A model generated the notes under the pieces. That model made no database searches. It was not told where the DNA came from and saw only the letters and a program-made list of their open reading frames with translations. Source: Paraburkholderia sp. DHOC27 (GTDB lineage Bacteria; Pseudomonadota; Gammaproteobacteria; Burkholderiales; Burkholderiaceae). Taken from it: a DNA stretch of 64,000 bases. The stretch's first letter is position 1. Each line of letters begins with the position of its first letter. Positions 9,363-17,950 of this stretch are shown here, one piece after another. Both the position numbers and the translations under genes were made by a program. The stretch lies in the NCBI RefSeq assembly GCF_003429005.1, contig NZ_QVQV01000006.1:248001-312000 (forward strand), in the 5' to 3' direction.

Positions 9363-11048
9363 ATGGATTGGCTACACAGCATCTTTCACAAGTCTCCTGA
9401 GATTGCGCTGTTCCTCTCCCTGGCGGTGGGCTACTACATCGGCCAGATCAACTTTGGCAAATTCCAGTTGGGCGGCGTAGGCGGTTCGTTGCTCGCCGCG
9501 GTCGTCATCAGTCAGGCCGGCGTGACGATCGACAACGGCGTGAAGTCCGTCATGTTCGCCGTCTTCATCTATGCAGTGGGTTACGACTCGGGTCCCGGGT
9601 TCTTCAACTCACTGAATCGCAAAACGCTGCGTGAGATCGCAATGGCGATTTTCCTCGCGGCCTCGGCGCTCATCACCGTGGTGGTATGCGCCAAACTGTT
9701 CCATCTCAACAAGGGGCTGGCTGCCGGGCTGGCTGGCGGCGCGCTGACGCAATCGGCGATCATCGGCACTGCCGGCGACGCGATTGCCCGTCTGGGTCTG
9801 CCGCCCGATGTGACGAAGTCGATGCAGTCGGACGTCGCCATCGCATACGCGGTGACTTACGTGTTCGGCTCGCTCGGCGCGATCATCGTGTGCGTGAACA
9901 TTCTGCCCAAGTTCATGGGGCAGGGTTTGCGCGAGGCCGCGCTGGAGGCGGAAAAAGACCTGGCCGGTGGCGCGACGGCGCATGCGCCGGGACAACTGTC
10001 CGCATTGCCGGAGATGGTGGGCCGTGCCTACAAGGTGCAGACCGGCGCAGGGCAGAGCGTGTCCGCGCTCGAACTGAAACAGCAGGACCTGGTGACGATC
10101 GAGCGTGTGCGCCGATCCGGCAAGGCGGTCGAACCCACGCCCGATCTCGTGCTGGAGAAAGACGACGTCGTGCTGGTGGTGGGCCGGCGCGAAGCGGTGG
10201 TTGGGCTATGGAACGTGATAGGTGACGAACTGGCCGAGACCGATGGCGTGAGCGTCGTCATGCAGACCCGGCAAGGGGTGTTCACACGCAAGGGCATGAA
10301 CCACACCACGATTGCCGAGGTTCGCAAGAACGTGGACCGCGATCTGCGGCGCGGCGTGTACATCGAAGGCGCGACACGCGCCGGTCAGCCGTTGCCGATC
10401 CTGCCCGAGACCGAGCTTCAGCATGGCGACGTGATCACGTTCTACGGTTCGCCCAAAGACACCAAGCGCGCCGTCGACGCCGCCGGTTACGAATTGCCGT
10501 ACTCCATCAAGACCGACTTCATCTACATGGGTGTGGGTATCGTGCTCGGCCTGCTGATCGGGCTGATCGTCATCAACATAGCGGGCATTCCACTGACGCT
10601 CGGCTCCGGTGGCGGCTGCCTGCTGGCGGGCCTCGTGTTCGGCTGGATGCGTGGCAAGCATCCGATGTATGGCGTGATGCCGTCAGCAGCGTCACGCTTG
10701 CTGCAGGACTTTGGTCTGGCGGCGTTTGTCGCGGTAGTCGGACTCAATTCCGGTTTGCAGGCGGTCGTGACAGTGAAGCAGCTCGGCATGACGATCTTCC
10801 TGTTAGGTGTATTCGTCACGTTGTTCCCGCTCTTGCTGACGATGCTGTTTGGCCGCTACGTGCTGGGCTACAAGAATGCCGCGCTGCTGGCGGGCGCGCT
10901 CTCCGGCTCGCGCAGTGCGAATCCGGCTTTTGGCGGTGTGCTCGACAAGGCGGAAAGCGCGGTGCCTACGGTGCCATTCGCCATCACGTATGCGATCGCA
11001 AACGTGGCGCTGACGTTGTTGGGTCCGCTGGTCGTGGGACTGGTTTAA
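9363..11048 (+). CDS. aspT: AspT-family aspartate:alanine antiporter, second copy
   Basis: A 561-residue paralogue of the preceding protein with the same layout: membrane half, two TrkA-C-like segments (around residues 205-370), membrane half. Shared motifs include FLSLAVGYYIGQINFG at the start, FAVFIYAVGYDSGPGFF, LGSGGGCLLAGLVFGW and the late SGSRSANPAFGG. ATG 9363 has GAGGG just upstream; the frame remains open 90 bases earlier, but that extension has no similarity to the family. It stands directly before aspD, so it is the better candidate for the true aspartate:alanine exchanger. The pair would use decarboxylation to draw aspartate in, expel alanine and generate a membrane potential. Confidence 0.9.
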   Translation: MDWLHSIFHKSPEIALFLSLAVGYYIGQINFGKFQLGGVGGSLLAAVVISQAGVTIDNGVKSVMFAVFIYAVGYDSGPGFFNSLNRKTLREIAMAIFLAASALITVVVCAKLFHLNKGLAAGLAGGALTQSAIIGTAGDAIARLGLPPDVTKSMQSDVAIAYAVTYVFGSLGAIIVCVNILPKFMGQGLREAALEAEKDLAGGATAHAPGQLSALPEMVGRAYKVQTGAGQSVSALELKQQDLVTIERVRRSGKAVEPTPDLVLEKDDVVLVVGRREAVVGLWNVIGDELAETDGVSVVMQTRQGVFTRKGMNHTTIAEVRKNVDRDLRRGVYIEGATRAGQPLPILPETELQHGDVITFYGSPKDTKRAVDAAGYELPYSIKTDFIYMGVGIVLGLLIGLIVINIAGIPLTLGSGGGCLLAGLVFGWMRGKHPMYGVMPSAASRLLQDFGLAAFVAVVGLNSGLQAVVTVKQLGMTIFLLGVFVTLFPLLLTMLFGRYVLGYKNAALLAGALSGSRSANPAFGGVLDKAESAVPTVPFAITYAIANVALTLLGPLVVGLV

Positions 11049-11089
11049 TCGGGTCGCTGACCCGTCATCCTTGACTGCTTGATTCAAAT

Positions 11090-11127
11090 ACGCCGGCGCT
11101 GCCACAGCGTGCGTGTTTTGCCGGCGT
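11090..11127 (+). other. Hairpin between the antiporter gene and aspD
   Basis: An eight-base perfect inverted repeat, ACGCCGGC (11090-11097) and GCCGGCGT (11120-11127), lies in the 107-base gap between the second antiporter stop and the aspD start. No T-run follows, so it is not a standard terminator. It could be an mRNA-stabilising or attenuating structure that sets the aspD to transporter ratio. Function is inferred only from position. Confidence 0.4.
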
Positions 11128-11155
11128 CTTCAACCTTCCAATGGAGAATCGCATC

Positions 11156-12805
11156 ATGGCAAAAGGCAAAAGCGAAGCGGAACAGAACAAGCTCGCGGCA
11201 CTCAGCCCGTTCGAACTGAAGGACGAACTGATCAAGGCAGCGGGCGGCGGCGCGGTGGAGCGCCCGGCGAATGTGTCCATGCTGAATGCCGGCCGCGGCA
11301 ATCCGAATTTCCTCGCCACGATTCCTCGTCATGGGTTCTGGCAACTCGGTCTGTTCGCCATGCGCGAATCGGAGCGCTCGTTTGCGTTCATGCCGGAAGG
11401 CGTGGGTGGCTTCCCACGCCGTGAAGGCCTCACCGAACGCTTCGATCTGTTCCTGCGGGAAAACAAAGGGGTGCCAGGTATCGACTTCCTGCGCGGCGCC
11501 GTGTCCTACGTGCGCGATCAGCTGGGCCTCTCAGCGGGCGACTTCCTGTACGAGATGTGTGAGGGCATTCTGGCTTCGAACTATCCCGTGCCGGACCGTA
11601 TGCTGAAGCTCTCAGAGATCATCGTCGGGCAGTATCTGCGCCGCGAGATGATCGGCAAGCATCCGTTCGTGGGCGAGTTCGATATTTTCGCGGTGGAAGG
11701 CGGTACGGCGGCGATGACGTACATCTTCAACACGATGCGCGAAAACCACTTGATCAAGGCCGGCGACACGATTGCGCTAGGCATGCCGATCTTCACGCCG
11801 TACATCGAAATTCCGCGCCTGAACGACTTTCAGCTCAACGTGGTCAATCTCGAAGCGGGCGTGGAAAACAATTGGCAGTATTCGAAGAAGGAACTCGACA
11901 AGCTGCGCGATCCAAAAGTGAAGGCGTTCTTCCTCGTCAATCCGAGCAATCCGCCTTCGGTCAAGATCAATGACGAGAGCCTCGAATACATTGCAGAGAT
12001 CGTCAAGGAGCGTCCGGATCTGATCCTGCTGACCGACGACGTCTACGGCACGTTCGCCGACGATTTCGTTTCGCTGTTCGCACTCGCGCCGCGGAACACC
12101 ATTCTCGTCTACTCGTATTCGAAGTATTTCGGGGCAACGGGCTGGCGCCTGGGCACCATTGCCACCCATCGCGACAACGTGCTCGACAAGCTGCTCAGCG
12201 AATTGCCGAAGGACGTGAAGAAGGAATTGCATACGCGTTACGAGTCGATCACGACTGAACCGGACAAGCTCAAGTTCATCGACCGGCTGGTGGCCGACAG
12301 CCGCACCGTGGCGCTGAATCACACGGCGGGTTTGTCGACGCCACAGCAGGTGCAGATGGTGCTGTTCTCACTGTTCTCGCTGATGGATACACCGGACGCC
12401 TACAAGAATGCGTTGAAGCGCTTGATTCGCCAGCGCAAGCAGGCGCTCTACGAAGAAGTGGGCATCTCGTTCGAGGACGACGATCCGAATCAGGTGGACT
12501 ACTACACGATTCTGGACATCGAGTTTCTCGGCGAGCGGATGTTCGGACGCAAGTTCGTCGAGTGGCTGTTCAAGAATACCGAGCCTTCGGAATTGCTGTT
12601 CCGGCTCGCGCGCGAAGCACGCGTCGTGCTGTTGCCGGGGCGTGGTTTTGGCACGGCGCACCCGTCGGGACGTGTTTCACTGGCGAACCTCAACGAATCG
12701 GATTACCGGCAGATTGGCCGCGCGATGCGTAAGCTCATCGAGGAATTTGTCGAGCGCTTCAACGCGGAAACCGGCGGCAAGCTGGACAAGAAGGCCGTGA
12801 AATAA
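11156..12805 (+). CDS. aspD: Bifunctional aspartate aminotransferase / aspartate 4-decarboxylase
   Basis: A pyridoxal-phosphate enzyme of fold type I, 549 residues, which splits L-aspartate into L-alanine and CO2. The length fits AspD (about 530-545) and is longer than simple aspartate aminotransferases. The lysine that binds the cofactor is Lys323 in YSYSKYFGATGWRLG. Other family blocks are NAGRGNPNF near the N-terminus, FLVNPSNPPS and LLPGRGFGTAHPSGRVSLAN. ATG 11156 has GGAGA ten bases upstream; an ATG at 11141 would include that sequence. With the two upstream antiporters it forms a complete aspartate-to-alanine proton-motive cycle and acid-consuming system. Confidence 0.95.
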   Translation: MAKGKSEAEQNKLAALSPFELKDELIKAAGGGAVERPANVSMLNAGRGNPNFLATIPRHGFWQLGLFAMRESERSFAFMPEGVGGFPRREGLTERFDLFLRENKGVPGIDFLRGAVSYVRDQLGLSAGDFLYEMCEGILASNYPVPDRMLKLSEIIVGQYLRREMIGKHPFVGEFDIFAVEGGTAAMTYIFNTMRENHLIKAGDTIALGMPIFTPYIEIPRLNDFQLNVVNLEAGVENNWQYSKKELDKLRDPKVKAFFLVNPSNPPSVKINDESLEYIAEIVKERPDLILLTDDVYGTFADDFVSLFALAPRNTILVYSYSKYFGATGWRLGTIATHRDNVLDKLLSELPKDVKKELHTRYESITTEPDKLKFIDRLVADSRTVALNHTAGLSTPQQVQMVLFSLFSLMDTPDAYKNALKRLIRQRKQALYEEVGISFEDDDPNQVDYYTILDIEFLGERMFGRKFVEWLFKNTEPSELLFRLAREARVVLLPGRGFGTAHPSGRVSLANLNESDYRQIGRAMRKLIEEFVERFNAETGGKLDKKAVK

Positions 12806-12905
12806 CGCATTGATGCTTCGACGTTGTTGCGGTCGACGCGCACCGCTCGATGCTTGGATTAGTCAATGTGATCCAGGCATCGAGCGGCATCGAAGAGATG
12901 CAGCT

Positions 12906-13649
12906 TCATCTGGTTCGCTGTGGAATCGGAATATTGCCCACCCACTCCACTTCACCGAGTCCGTTGATCACGCAGGTTTGTCCTATCAGGGCGTCGCGCG
13001 TCAGTCCCACCTCCAGCAATTGCTGCTCGCTGAGCCAGCCGCTCGTCCAGCCAATCGACGCCCAGTAGTGCACCGAGGTTCCCTCGATGCCGAGGCGTCC
13101 CGTTGCCGAGATCACACCGAAGTTCTTGTTCGCCCGATGACTGGAAGGGTGCGCCTTTCTGTCGTCATTCGTTTTCCAGTCCGAGATGAAGCGGTTGTAC
13201 TGGATCACCTGCAAGGCAAGAAAGCCGTAGGCGCTCGCTTCCTGAAAGACCGCTTCGAGAAATGCCTTGCGTGCGCCGTCCGGGCCCATCGCTTTGCACA
13301 GCGTGCCGAGATCTCGGCCGTTCAGATGTCGCGCCGATCGGCCTAGATAGTCGGATAAACCGGTGACCGTCCAGTAAGCAGGCTTGCGTTCAGCGAGGTC
13401 GGCGGAGATAAGGTCCATGCGCACTCCGCGCGCGTCCCATGCAAAAAACTCCCGCATCATTTTTTCCAGATCGTCGGCGAATAGCCACTCATCGGGTTTG
13501 AGATCGGGGCCGCGTTCATCGAATGGATCACCGACACAGGTGATCGCAAACTGAGGGCGCCCGATGCGATTGACATATTGTTCGAACTCGGCGCCGGTCG
13601 TCAAAACGCGGCGATAAACTTTGGTGCGGTGTGAGCCCAAGATGGCCAT
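12906..13649 (-). CDS. Hypothetical protein of 247 residues
   Basis: I do not recognise this family. The protein is soluble by appearance, with no signal peptide and no membrane segment. It is rich in Trp, Tyr and Arg, with a charged central part (DDLEKMMREFFAWDARGVR) and a C-terminal half with WASIGWTSGWLSEQQ. The start at 13649 is strongly supported by AGGAGG five bases upstream. It converges with aspD and lies next to an AT-rich region of more than 400 bases. Its context (AT-rich neighbour, no homologous partners) would fit an accessory gene, but no mobile-element features are visible. Confidence 0.7.
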   Translation of the reverse strand: MAILGSHRTKVYRRVLTTGAEFEQYVNRIGRPQFAITCVGDPFDERGPDLKPDEWLFADDLEKMMREFFAWDARGVRMDLISADLAERKPAYWTVTGLSDYLGRSARHLNGRDLGTLCKAMGPDGARKAFLEAVFQEASAYGFLALQVIQYNRFISDWKTNDDRKAHPSSHRANKNFGVISATGRLGIEGTSVHYWASIGWTSGWLSEQQLLEVGLTRDALIGQTCVINGLGEVEWVGNIPIPQRTR

Positions 13650-14091
13650 GTTTGCCTCCTGCTGATTGTCATTTTTCTCCGCGATTGCGATGCAATCGTG
13701 TACACGATCTACTGAATAAGTTAGGAATACATATTGAATTGAAGATCGTTGTTGTTGCAAAAGTTGTTGTGTTCATCGTCGTCGAATCGACTTGACACTA
13801 GTTGGATGATATCCAAGAATTACCGAATTGGAATTGAAACGGAAAATTTTTTTTGGGTGCATGCGGTAACAGAAGGCACATTGTTGCGACGACGTAAACG
13901 AATGCGAACGGACTTTTCGCGCGCGATTCCAGCCGGCCGGAAACAGGCGGTCAGGTTCTGTGCATGCGGTGGCGTGTCGGTCGCAGGCCCATGAATAGAA
14001 GCGATCGAAAGTAGATTCGAAGCGACGTAATAGTATGGAAACCTAACGAGATGTTTTTTGAAAGTTTCAAAGTGAGAAACAGGAGGGGATG
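13650..14091. promoter_or_regulatory. AT-rich divergent intergenic region
   Basis: A region of 442 bases between a leftward hypothetical gene and a rightward small gene. It is markedly AT-richer than the rest of the window, especially 13670-13860 and 14000-14080. It must contain promoters for both flanking genes. I found no convincing gene, and no repeats of transposon type. The low GC may mark a silenced accessory patch, but this is only a suggestion. Confidence 0.4.
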
Positions 14092-14295
14092 ATGAATACC
14101 GAACGAACTGCCAATGAAGCGCTGATTCTCCTGCGCGTGTTGCGTGCATGGGCTCATACACCAGAGGAAGATGTGGACGACGGTCGTGCTCATCCTCTTT
14201 ATCCGTGCAACGTTCCCTTGCGTAATGGCCACTTCGATGAAGCACCGCTGTGGCATGCGGTGCAGAAGCTGCTTGATGAAAACGGCTATACGTGA
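14092..14295 (+). CDS. Small hypothetical protein (67 residues)
   Basis: A short acidic protein of unknown function, with an N-terminal helix-forming segment (NEALILLRVLRAWAH) and no signal peptide or membrane segment. The best evidence that it is real is a perfect AGGAGG at 14081-14086, placed for the ATG at 14092; another ATG three bases earlier is too close. It diverges from the 247-residue hypothetical gene across the AT-rich gap. An 18-base-pair hairpin lies about 140 bases after its stop and may end its transcript or act on the next gene. Confidence 0.6.
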   Translation: MNTERTANEALILLRVLRAWAHTPEEDVDDGRAHPLYPCNVPLRNGHFDEAPLWHAVQKLLDENGYT

Positions 14296-14436
14296 CGCGT
14301 CCAATGTGCGGCTTCAAGGCGCGGCATCAACACATCTCGTGAGCAAAATGCAGAGCATGTAGTGCGAGGGGGCTCTGAGGCGCAAACACCACAACCGTCA
14401 AAAAACTTGCGCAATCGCGCGGATCAGTGAATGATC

Positions 14437-14482
14437 GTGCAAGCGGCCTCGCCAGTGTCACGAATGGCGAGGCCGCTTGCAC
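14437..14482 (+). repeat. Perfect 18-bp inverted repeat with a 10-base loop
   Basis: The arms are 14437-14454 and 14465-14482, fully complementary over 18 bases (starting GTGCAAGCGG), with a loop at 14455-14464. No U-tract follows on either strand. It ends 35 bases before the ATG of the aminotransferase gene. Because it would form a very stable RNA structure within the leader, it may be a Rho-independent-like stop for the upstream small gene or a leader element for the aminotransferase. The role is inferred from position. Confidence 0.75.
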
Positions 14483-14517
14483 CTTGCGCCTGTATCTTGA
14501 CTTCCTCCGTACCGATC

Positions 14518-15747
14518 ATGCCAACCAACACCCACACGCCTGTGCCTCGTCCCGACGTCGAATCGCTCGACGCCATCCTGCCCGAAGAACCGTTGCTGAT
14601 GATGGGCGCCGGCCCCGTGCCGATTCCCGCGGCCGTGGCCAAGGCCAACACGATCGTGATCAATCATCTGGGCGGCACGATGGTGAAGGTGATCGGCCAG
14701 GTGAAGACGATGGCGCGCTACGTGTTTCAGACGCGCTCGAAGTGGGTGCTCGGCGTTGCGGGTCCCGGGTCGGCCGCGATGGAAATGGCCATTTCCAATC
14801 TGGCGTGGACGGGCACACGTGTGCTCAGCATCAAGAACGGCTTTTTCAGCGAACGGATGGCGGAGATGGGCCGGCGCGTCGGCGCGCAGGTGTCCATGCT
14901 CGACGTGGCGGATCGCACGGTGGCCAGTCTCGAACAGGTGGCCGAGGCGATCCGCCGCGAGCGGCCCGAGATCGTCACCATCGTGCAAGGCGAGACGTCG
15001 AACACCGTGGTGAATCATCACCTGAAGGATATTGCGGCGTTGGCGAAAGCAGCGGGCGCGTTGGTGATTGTCGACGCGGTGTGCACGCTAAGCACGATGC
15101 CCCTCGAGATGGACGCGTGGGGCATCGACGCGGTGATCACCGGCGGGCAAAAGGGCTTGTCGTCCATCCCGGGCGTGTCGTTGATCGCGTTCTCCGATGC
15201 CGCGTGGGAGCGGGTCAAGACGCGCACGGCGGCGAACACGCACTGGTGTCTCGACGCGTCGCTCGCGGAGAATTTCTGGCACAACGCCGGCTATCACTAC
15301 ACCGCGCCGGTGTCGGGCGTGCTGGCGCTGCACGAGGCGCTGCGGCTGGTGTGTGCGGAGACACTCGAAAAGCGTTTTGCGCGTCACCTGAAGTGCTCGG
15401 CGGCATTGCAGGAGGGGATCTCCGCAATGGGCTTGCAACTCTACACGCCGGCCGAGTGCCGCCTGAATTCCGTGGTGGGCATCGAGGTGCCGCAAGGTCT
15501 GAGCCCTGGAGATATCTGCGGGCACATCTCGCGTCACCATCAGGTGGAAATCTCGGGTTCGTTCGGCCTGCCTATTGTGCGGATCGGTCAGATGGGCGAG
15601 CAGTGCCGCGAACACAATCTGTTCCGCACGCTGCACGCACTGGGCCGCACGGTGCTGGATCTAGGCGTGACGGTCGATCTGCCGGCGGGCGTGGCCGCGT
15701 TGGAAAAGTCACTGTCCAGCGGTACGCGCGGTCTGGCGGCGCAGTAA
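14518..15747 (+). CDS. Class V aminotransferase, PucG / alanine-glyoxylate type
   Basis: A pyridoxal-phosphate enzyme of 409 residues in the alanine:glyoxylate / (S)-ureidoglycine:glyoxylate aminotransferase group. Family blocks are LLMMGAGPVPIP at the N-terminus, WVLGVAGPGSAAMEMAISNL, VQGETSNTV, and the cofactor lysine in the segment ITGGQKGLSSIPGVS. The genes that follow 2 kb later encode xanthine dehydrogenase, so a role in purine breakdown (PucG) is plausible, but serine- or alanine-glyoxylate activity cannot be excluded. ATG 14518 begins the family-conserved region; there is no good Shine-Dalgarno. The frame is open upstream to 14431, through the hairpin, without similarity. Confidence 0.85.
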   Translation: MPTNTHTPVPRPDVESLDAILPEEPLLMMGAGPVPIPAAVAKANTIVINHLGGTMVKVIGQVKTMARYVFQTRSKWVLGVAGPGSAAMEMAISNLAWTGTRVLSIKNGFFSERMAEMGRRVGAQVSMLDVADRTVASLEQVAEAIRRERPEIVTIVQGETSNTVVNHHLKDIAALAKAAGALVIVDAVCTLSTMPLEMDAWGIDAVITGGQKGLSSIPGVSLIAFSDAAWERVKTRTAANTHWCLDASLAENFWHNAGYHYTAPVSGVLALHEALRLVCAETLEKRFARHLKCSAALQEGISAMGLQLYTPAECRLNSVVGIEVPQGLSPGDICGHISRHHQVEISGSFGLPIVRIGQMGEQCREHNLFRTLHALGRTVLDLGVTVDLPAGVAALEKSLSSGTRGLAAQ

Positions 15748-15967
15748 AAGGGAACCGCTCGAAAGTTGCCGGTTTTTGCGCGGCGTATTGACGCAGATCA
15801 ATGCATTTATTTTGGAATAGAGCCTCAAACTGCGACCGCACGCCGCGTCTCAAAATAACCTTTCAAAAGTATTATTTGTACCTTGCAATGCGTTTAATTC
15901 AAGGCTGATCGGGCTATAGAGATTTCACTTCGAAGTCGTCACGCCCCGCCTGCATTGGGGGTATGAA

Positions 15968-16207
15968 ATGAGCAACATCGTCCACGACGAGCGTGTCGTA
16001 CTGTTACGGGGTATCGCCAACGAGATTCTCGGCATCGAGCGACTCGAGCCGACGGGTAAGCCGACGGCGGACTTCCGCATCGTCAACATCGAGCAGGTCG
16101 CGCTGGCGCTCGAAGCGGCGTACGACGCCGGTCTGGTCGTCGGCCGCCGGGTGGCGCGTGGCGAGACCGATGACCCACAGACGTACGACGAAGTGTTTTT
16201 CCCCTGA
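15968..16207 (+). CDS. Small hypothetical protein (79 residues)
   Basis: A compact soluble protein without a signal peptide. It reads MSNIVHDERVVLLRGIANE, then a helical ALALEAAYDAGLVVGRRVARG segment and an acidic end (DDPQTYDEVFF). A GGGGG stretch lies about six to ten bases upstream of the ATG. I do not recognise a domain, though the amphipathic alternation suggests a small helical adaptor. It lies 220 bases after the aminotransferase on the same strand and is followed by two hairpins that probably end its transcript. Confidence 0.6.
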   Translation: MSNIVHDERVVLLRGIANEILGIERLEPTGKPTADFRIVNIEQVALALEAAYDAGLVVGRRVARGETDDPQTYDEVFFP

Positions 16208-16241
16208 ACTGGAGAGCTGGCGGCCGGGCAGGGCGGCGGGC

Positions 16242-16325
16242 GTCCACGGAGTGCCGTGGACTTGCCTCGCATGAAAAGCGCACCGGGCGTTATCGCCGGC
16301 GCCTGTGCCCGATGCACACGGCGCC
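16242..16325. terminator. Two successive hairpins between convergent genes
   Basis: The first is GTCCACGG/CCGTGGAC (16242-16249 and 16254-16261) with a four-base loop. The second pairs GGCGCCTGTGC (16298-16308) with GCACACGGCGCC (16314-16325) around one bulged base. They sit between a rightward small gene and a leftward MFS gene, the place for a bidirectional terminator. Neither has a proper T-run, so they may block polymerase or protect 3' ends rather than act as classical intrinsic terminators. Confidence 0.45.
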
Positions 16326-16340
16326 CGCAAAACAAGCGAA

Positions 16341-17552
16341 TTAAGTGGCAGCCGGGGCGTTAGGCACCCGGGCGTTGCGCAGATACAGCATGGTCGTCAA
16401 ACCGCATGCAGCGGCGGCGGCTACGGCGGCAAACAGGAACACGGACCCATAGCCAAATCCACCGGCGATATAACCGGCGAGCGGCCCGGTAATTCCCAGC
16501 GACAAATCCAGAAACACCGAATACGCCGACAACGCCGCGCCGCGGCTTGCCGGTGGCACCAAACCAACCGCTTCCACGCCCAGCGCGGGGAACACCAGCG
16601 CGAAGCCAAATCCAGTCAACGCGGCGCCAGCCAACGCGACGTGCGGCTCGGGGGAGAGCCACAGCATCAGCAATCCCACACATTCAAAGCAGAACGACGC
16701 AATCGCCACGCGGAAGCCGCCGTACGTCTTGATGGTGTTGGCGAACAGCAGACGCGCGCCGATGAACAGCGTGCCGAACACGGTCAGCGAAAGGGCCGCG
16801 TTCGGCCAATGCCGCGCTGCATAGAACAGCGTAATGAAGGTAGCGATCGAGCCGAAACCGGCCGAGCCTAGCGCGAGGCCAATGCCATGTGGCAGCACGC
16901 GCATGAAGACACTGCGGTACGACATGCGCTCGCCGTGCACGATCGGCACCGGCTCGATACGTCGCGCGAGGGAGTAGCCACCGGCGGCCAGCGCAATGAT
17001 GACGATGCCAAGCGCCGCGAAGCCCACCGAATGCGCAATGGCGACACCAAGCGGGGCGCCGATAGCCAGCGCGCCATACGTGGCAATGCCGTTCCACGAA
17101 ATCACCCGCGCGTTGTGCGACACGCCCACCCGGCCGATGCCCCACAGAATCGCACCGGTGCCGCACAGGCTTTCGCCGCAGCCCAGGATCAGCCGGCTCA
17201 GCACCAGCAGGGTCAGGCTGAGAGCCGGCCAGCGTCCGGTCAATACAGCCAGCAGCAGCATCACACCGCTGATTCCGCAGCCAATCAGACCGATCGCCAC
17301 AGTGCGCTTGGGCCCGAGCGTGTCCGCCGAGCGGCCGGCCAGTGCCCGCGAAGCCAGCGTCGCCAGGTACTGCACGCTGATGGCCGCGCCCGCCACCACG
17401 GCGCTAAAGCCGAGGTCGTCGTGGACGTAACCGGGCAGCACCGCCAGCGGAATGCCGATGGTCAGATAGCAAACGAACGTGAAAAAAACGATCGGAATGA
17501 TCTGCAGCGTGACCGCAAATTCACTGCGCGGGGAGGCGGTGTTCGTGGACAT
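16341..17552 (-). CDS. MFS transporter (YhhS-like)
   Basis: A 403-residue inner-membrane protein with about twelve hydrophobic segments. The block SVQYLATLASRALAGRSADTLGPKRT is the MFS motif A in the form found in YhhS-like transporters, and LILGCGESLCGTGAILWGIG is the matching helix-5 motif. These are proton-driven efflux or uptake carriers of unsettled substrate. It is leftward, 398 bases from the xdh operon, and not obviously tied to it, although a purine or glyoxylate-related compound is conceivable from the neighbours. ATG 17552 is preceded by no strong ribosome-binding site. Confidence 0.85.
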   Translation of the reverse strand: MSTNTASPRSEFAVTLQIIPIVFFTFVCYLTIGIPLAVLPGYVHDDLGFSAVVAGAAISVQYLATLASRALAGRSADTLGPKRTVAIGLIGCGISGVMLLLAVLTGRWPALSLTLLVLSRLILGCGESLCGTGAILWGIGRVGVSHNARVISWNGIATYGALAIGAPLGVAIAHSVGFAALGIVIIALAAGGYSLARRIEPVPIVHGERMSYRSVFMRVLPHGIGLALGSAGFGSIATFITLFYAARHWPNAALSLTVFGTLFIGARLLFANTIKTYGGFRVAIASFCFECVGLLMLWLSPEPHVALAGAALTGFGFALVFPALGVEAVGLVPPASRGAALSAYSVFLDLSLGITGPLAGYIAGGFGYGSVFLFAAVAAAAACGLTTMLYLRNARVPNAPAAT

Positions 17553-17950
17553 GGGGAAAACGATACTTGAAAACGGCGCGAAGGCATGATTCTCCCATGG
17601 AACCGATTCCCGTGCAGGGTCTGCTTAATATTTCTATCGTTAAAAAAACGGTGCCGGATGGGTAAGAGAGGCAGTCGCAGTGGCATTTAAAGCCAATGCG
17701 CATTTTGCGAATCTCGAAATTGCGCATGGCGGTGTCCCAAATTCGCTATATTTATGAAAAATAGCGCGAAAGCGTCATGCGGGCATAAGCGCTGCCCGCG
17801 CCTTATCCCGTTATTTATCGTTGCAACGATATGTCCCGCATGCGAACCCACCTATGGGTTGCAAATATTGACGGTGTTAATTTTCGAGACGTCAGTGCAG
17901 CATGGTCCGATCCCCACGGGCCGAGACAGAACAAACCGAGAGTGAGACAC
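17553..17950. promoter_or_regulatory. Divergent region upstream of xdhA
   Basis: A gap of 398 bases between the leftward MFS gene and xdhA. The segment 17630-17770 is AT-rich. A small dyad, CGCTAT (17744-17749) and ATAGCG (17761-17766), brackets a TATATTTATG sequence and could be an operator over a promoter. The likely xdh start is ATG 17951, so the open frame from 17831 is treated as non-coding leader. Confidence 0.35.
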
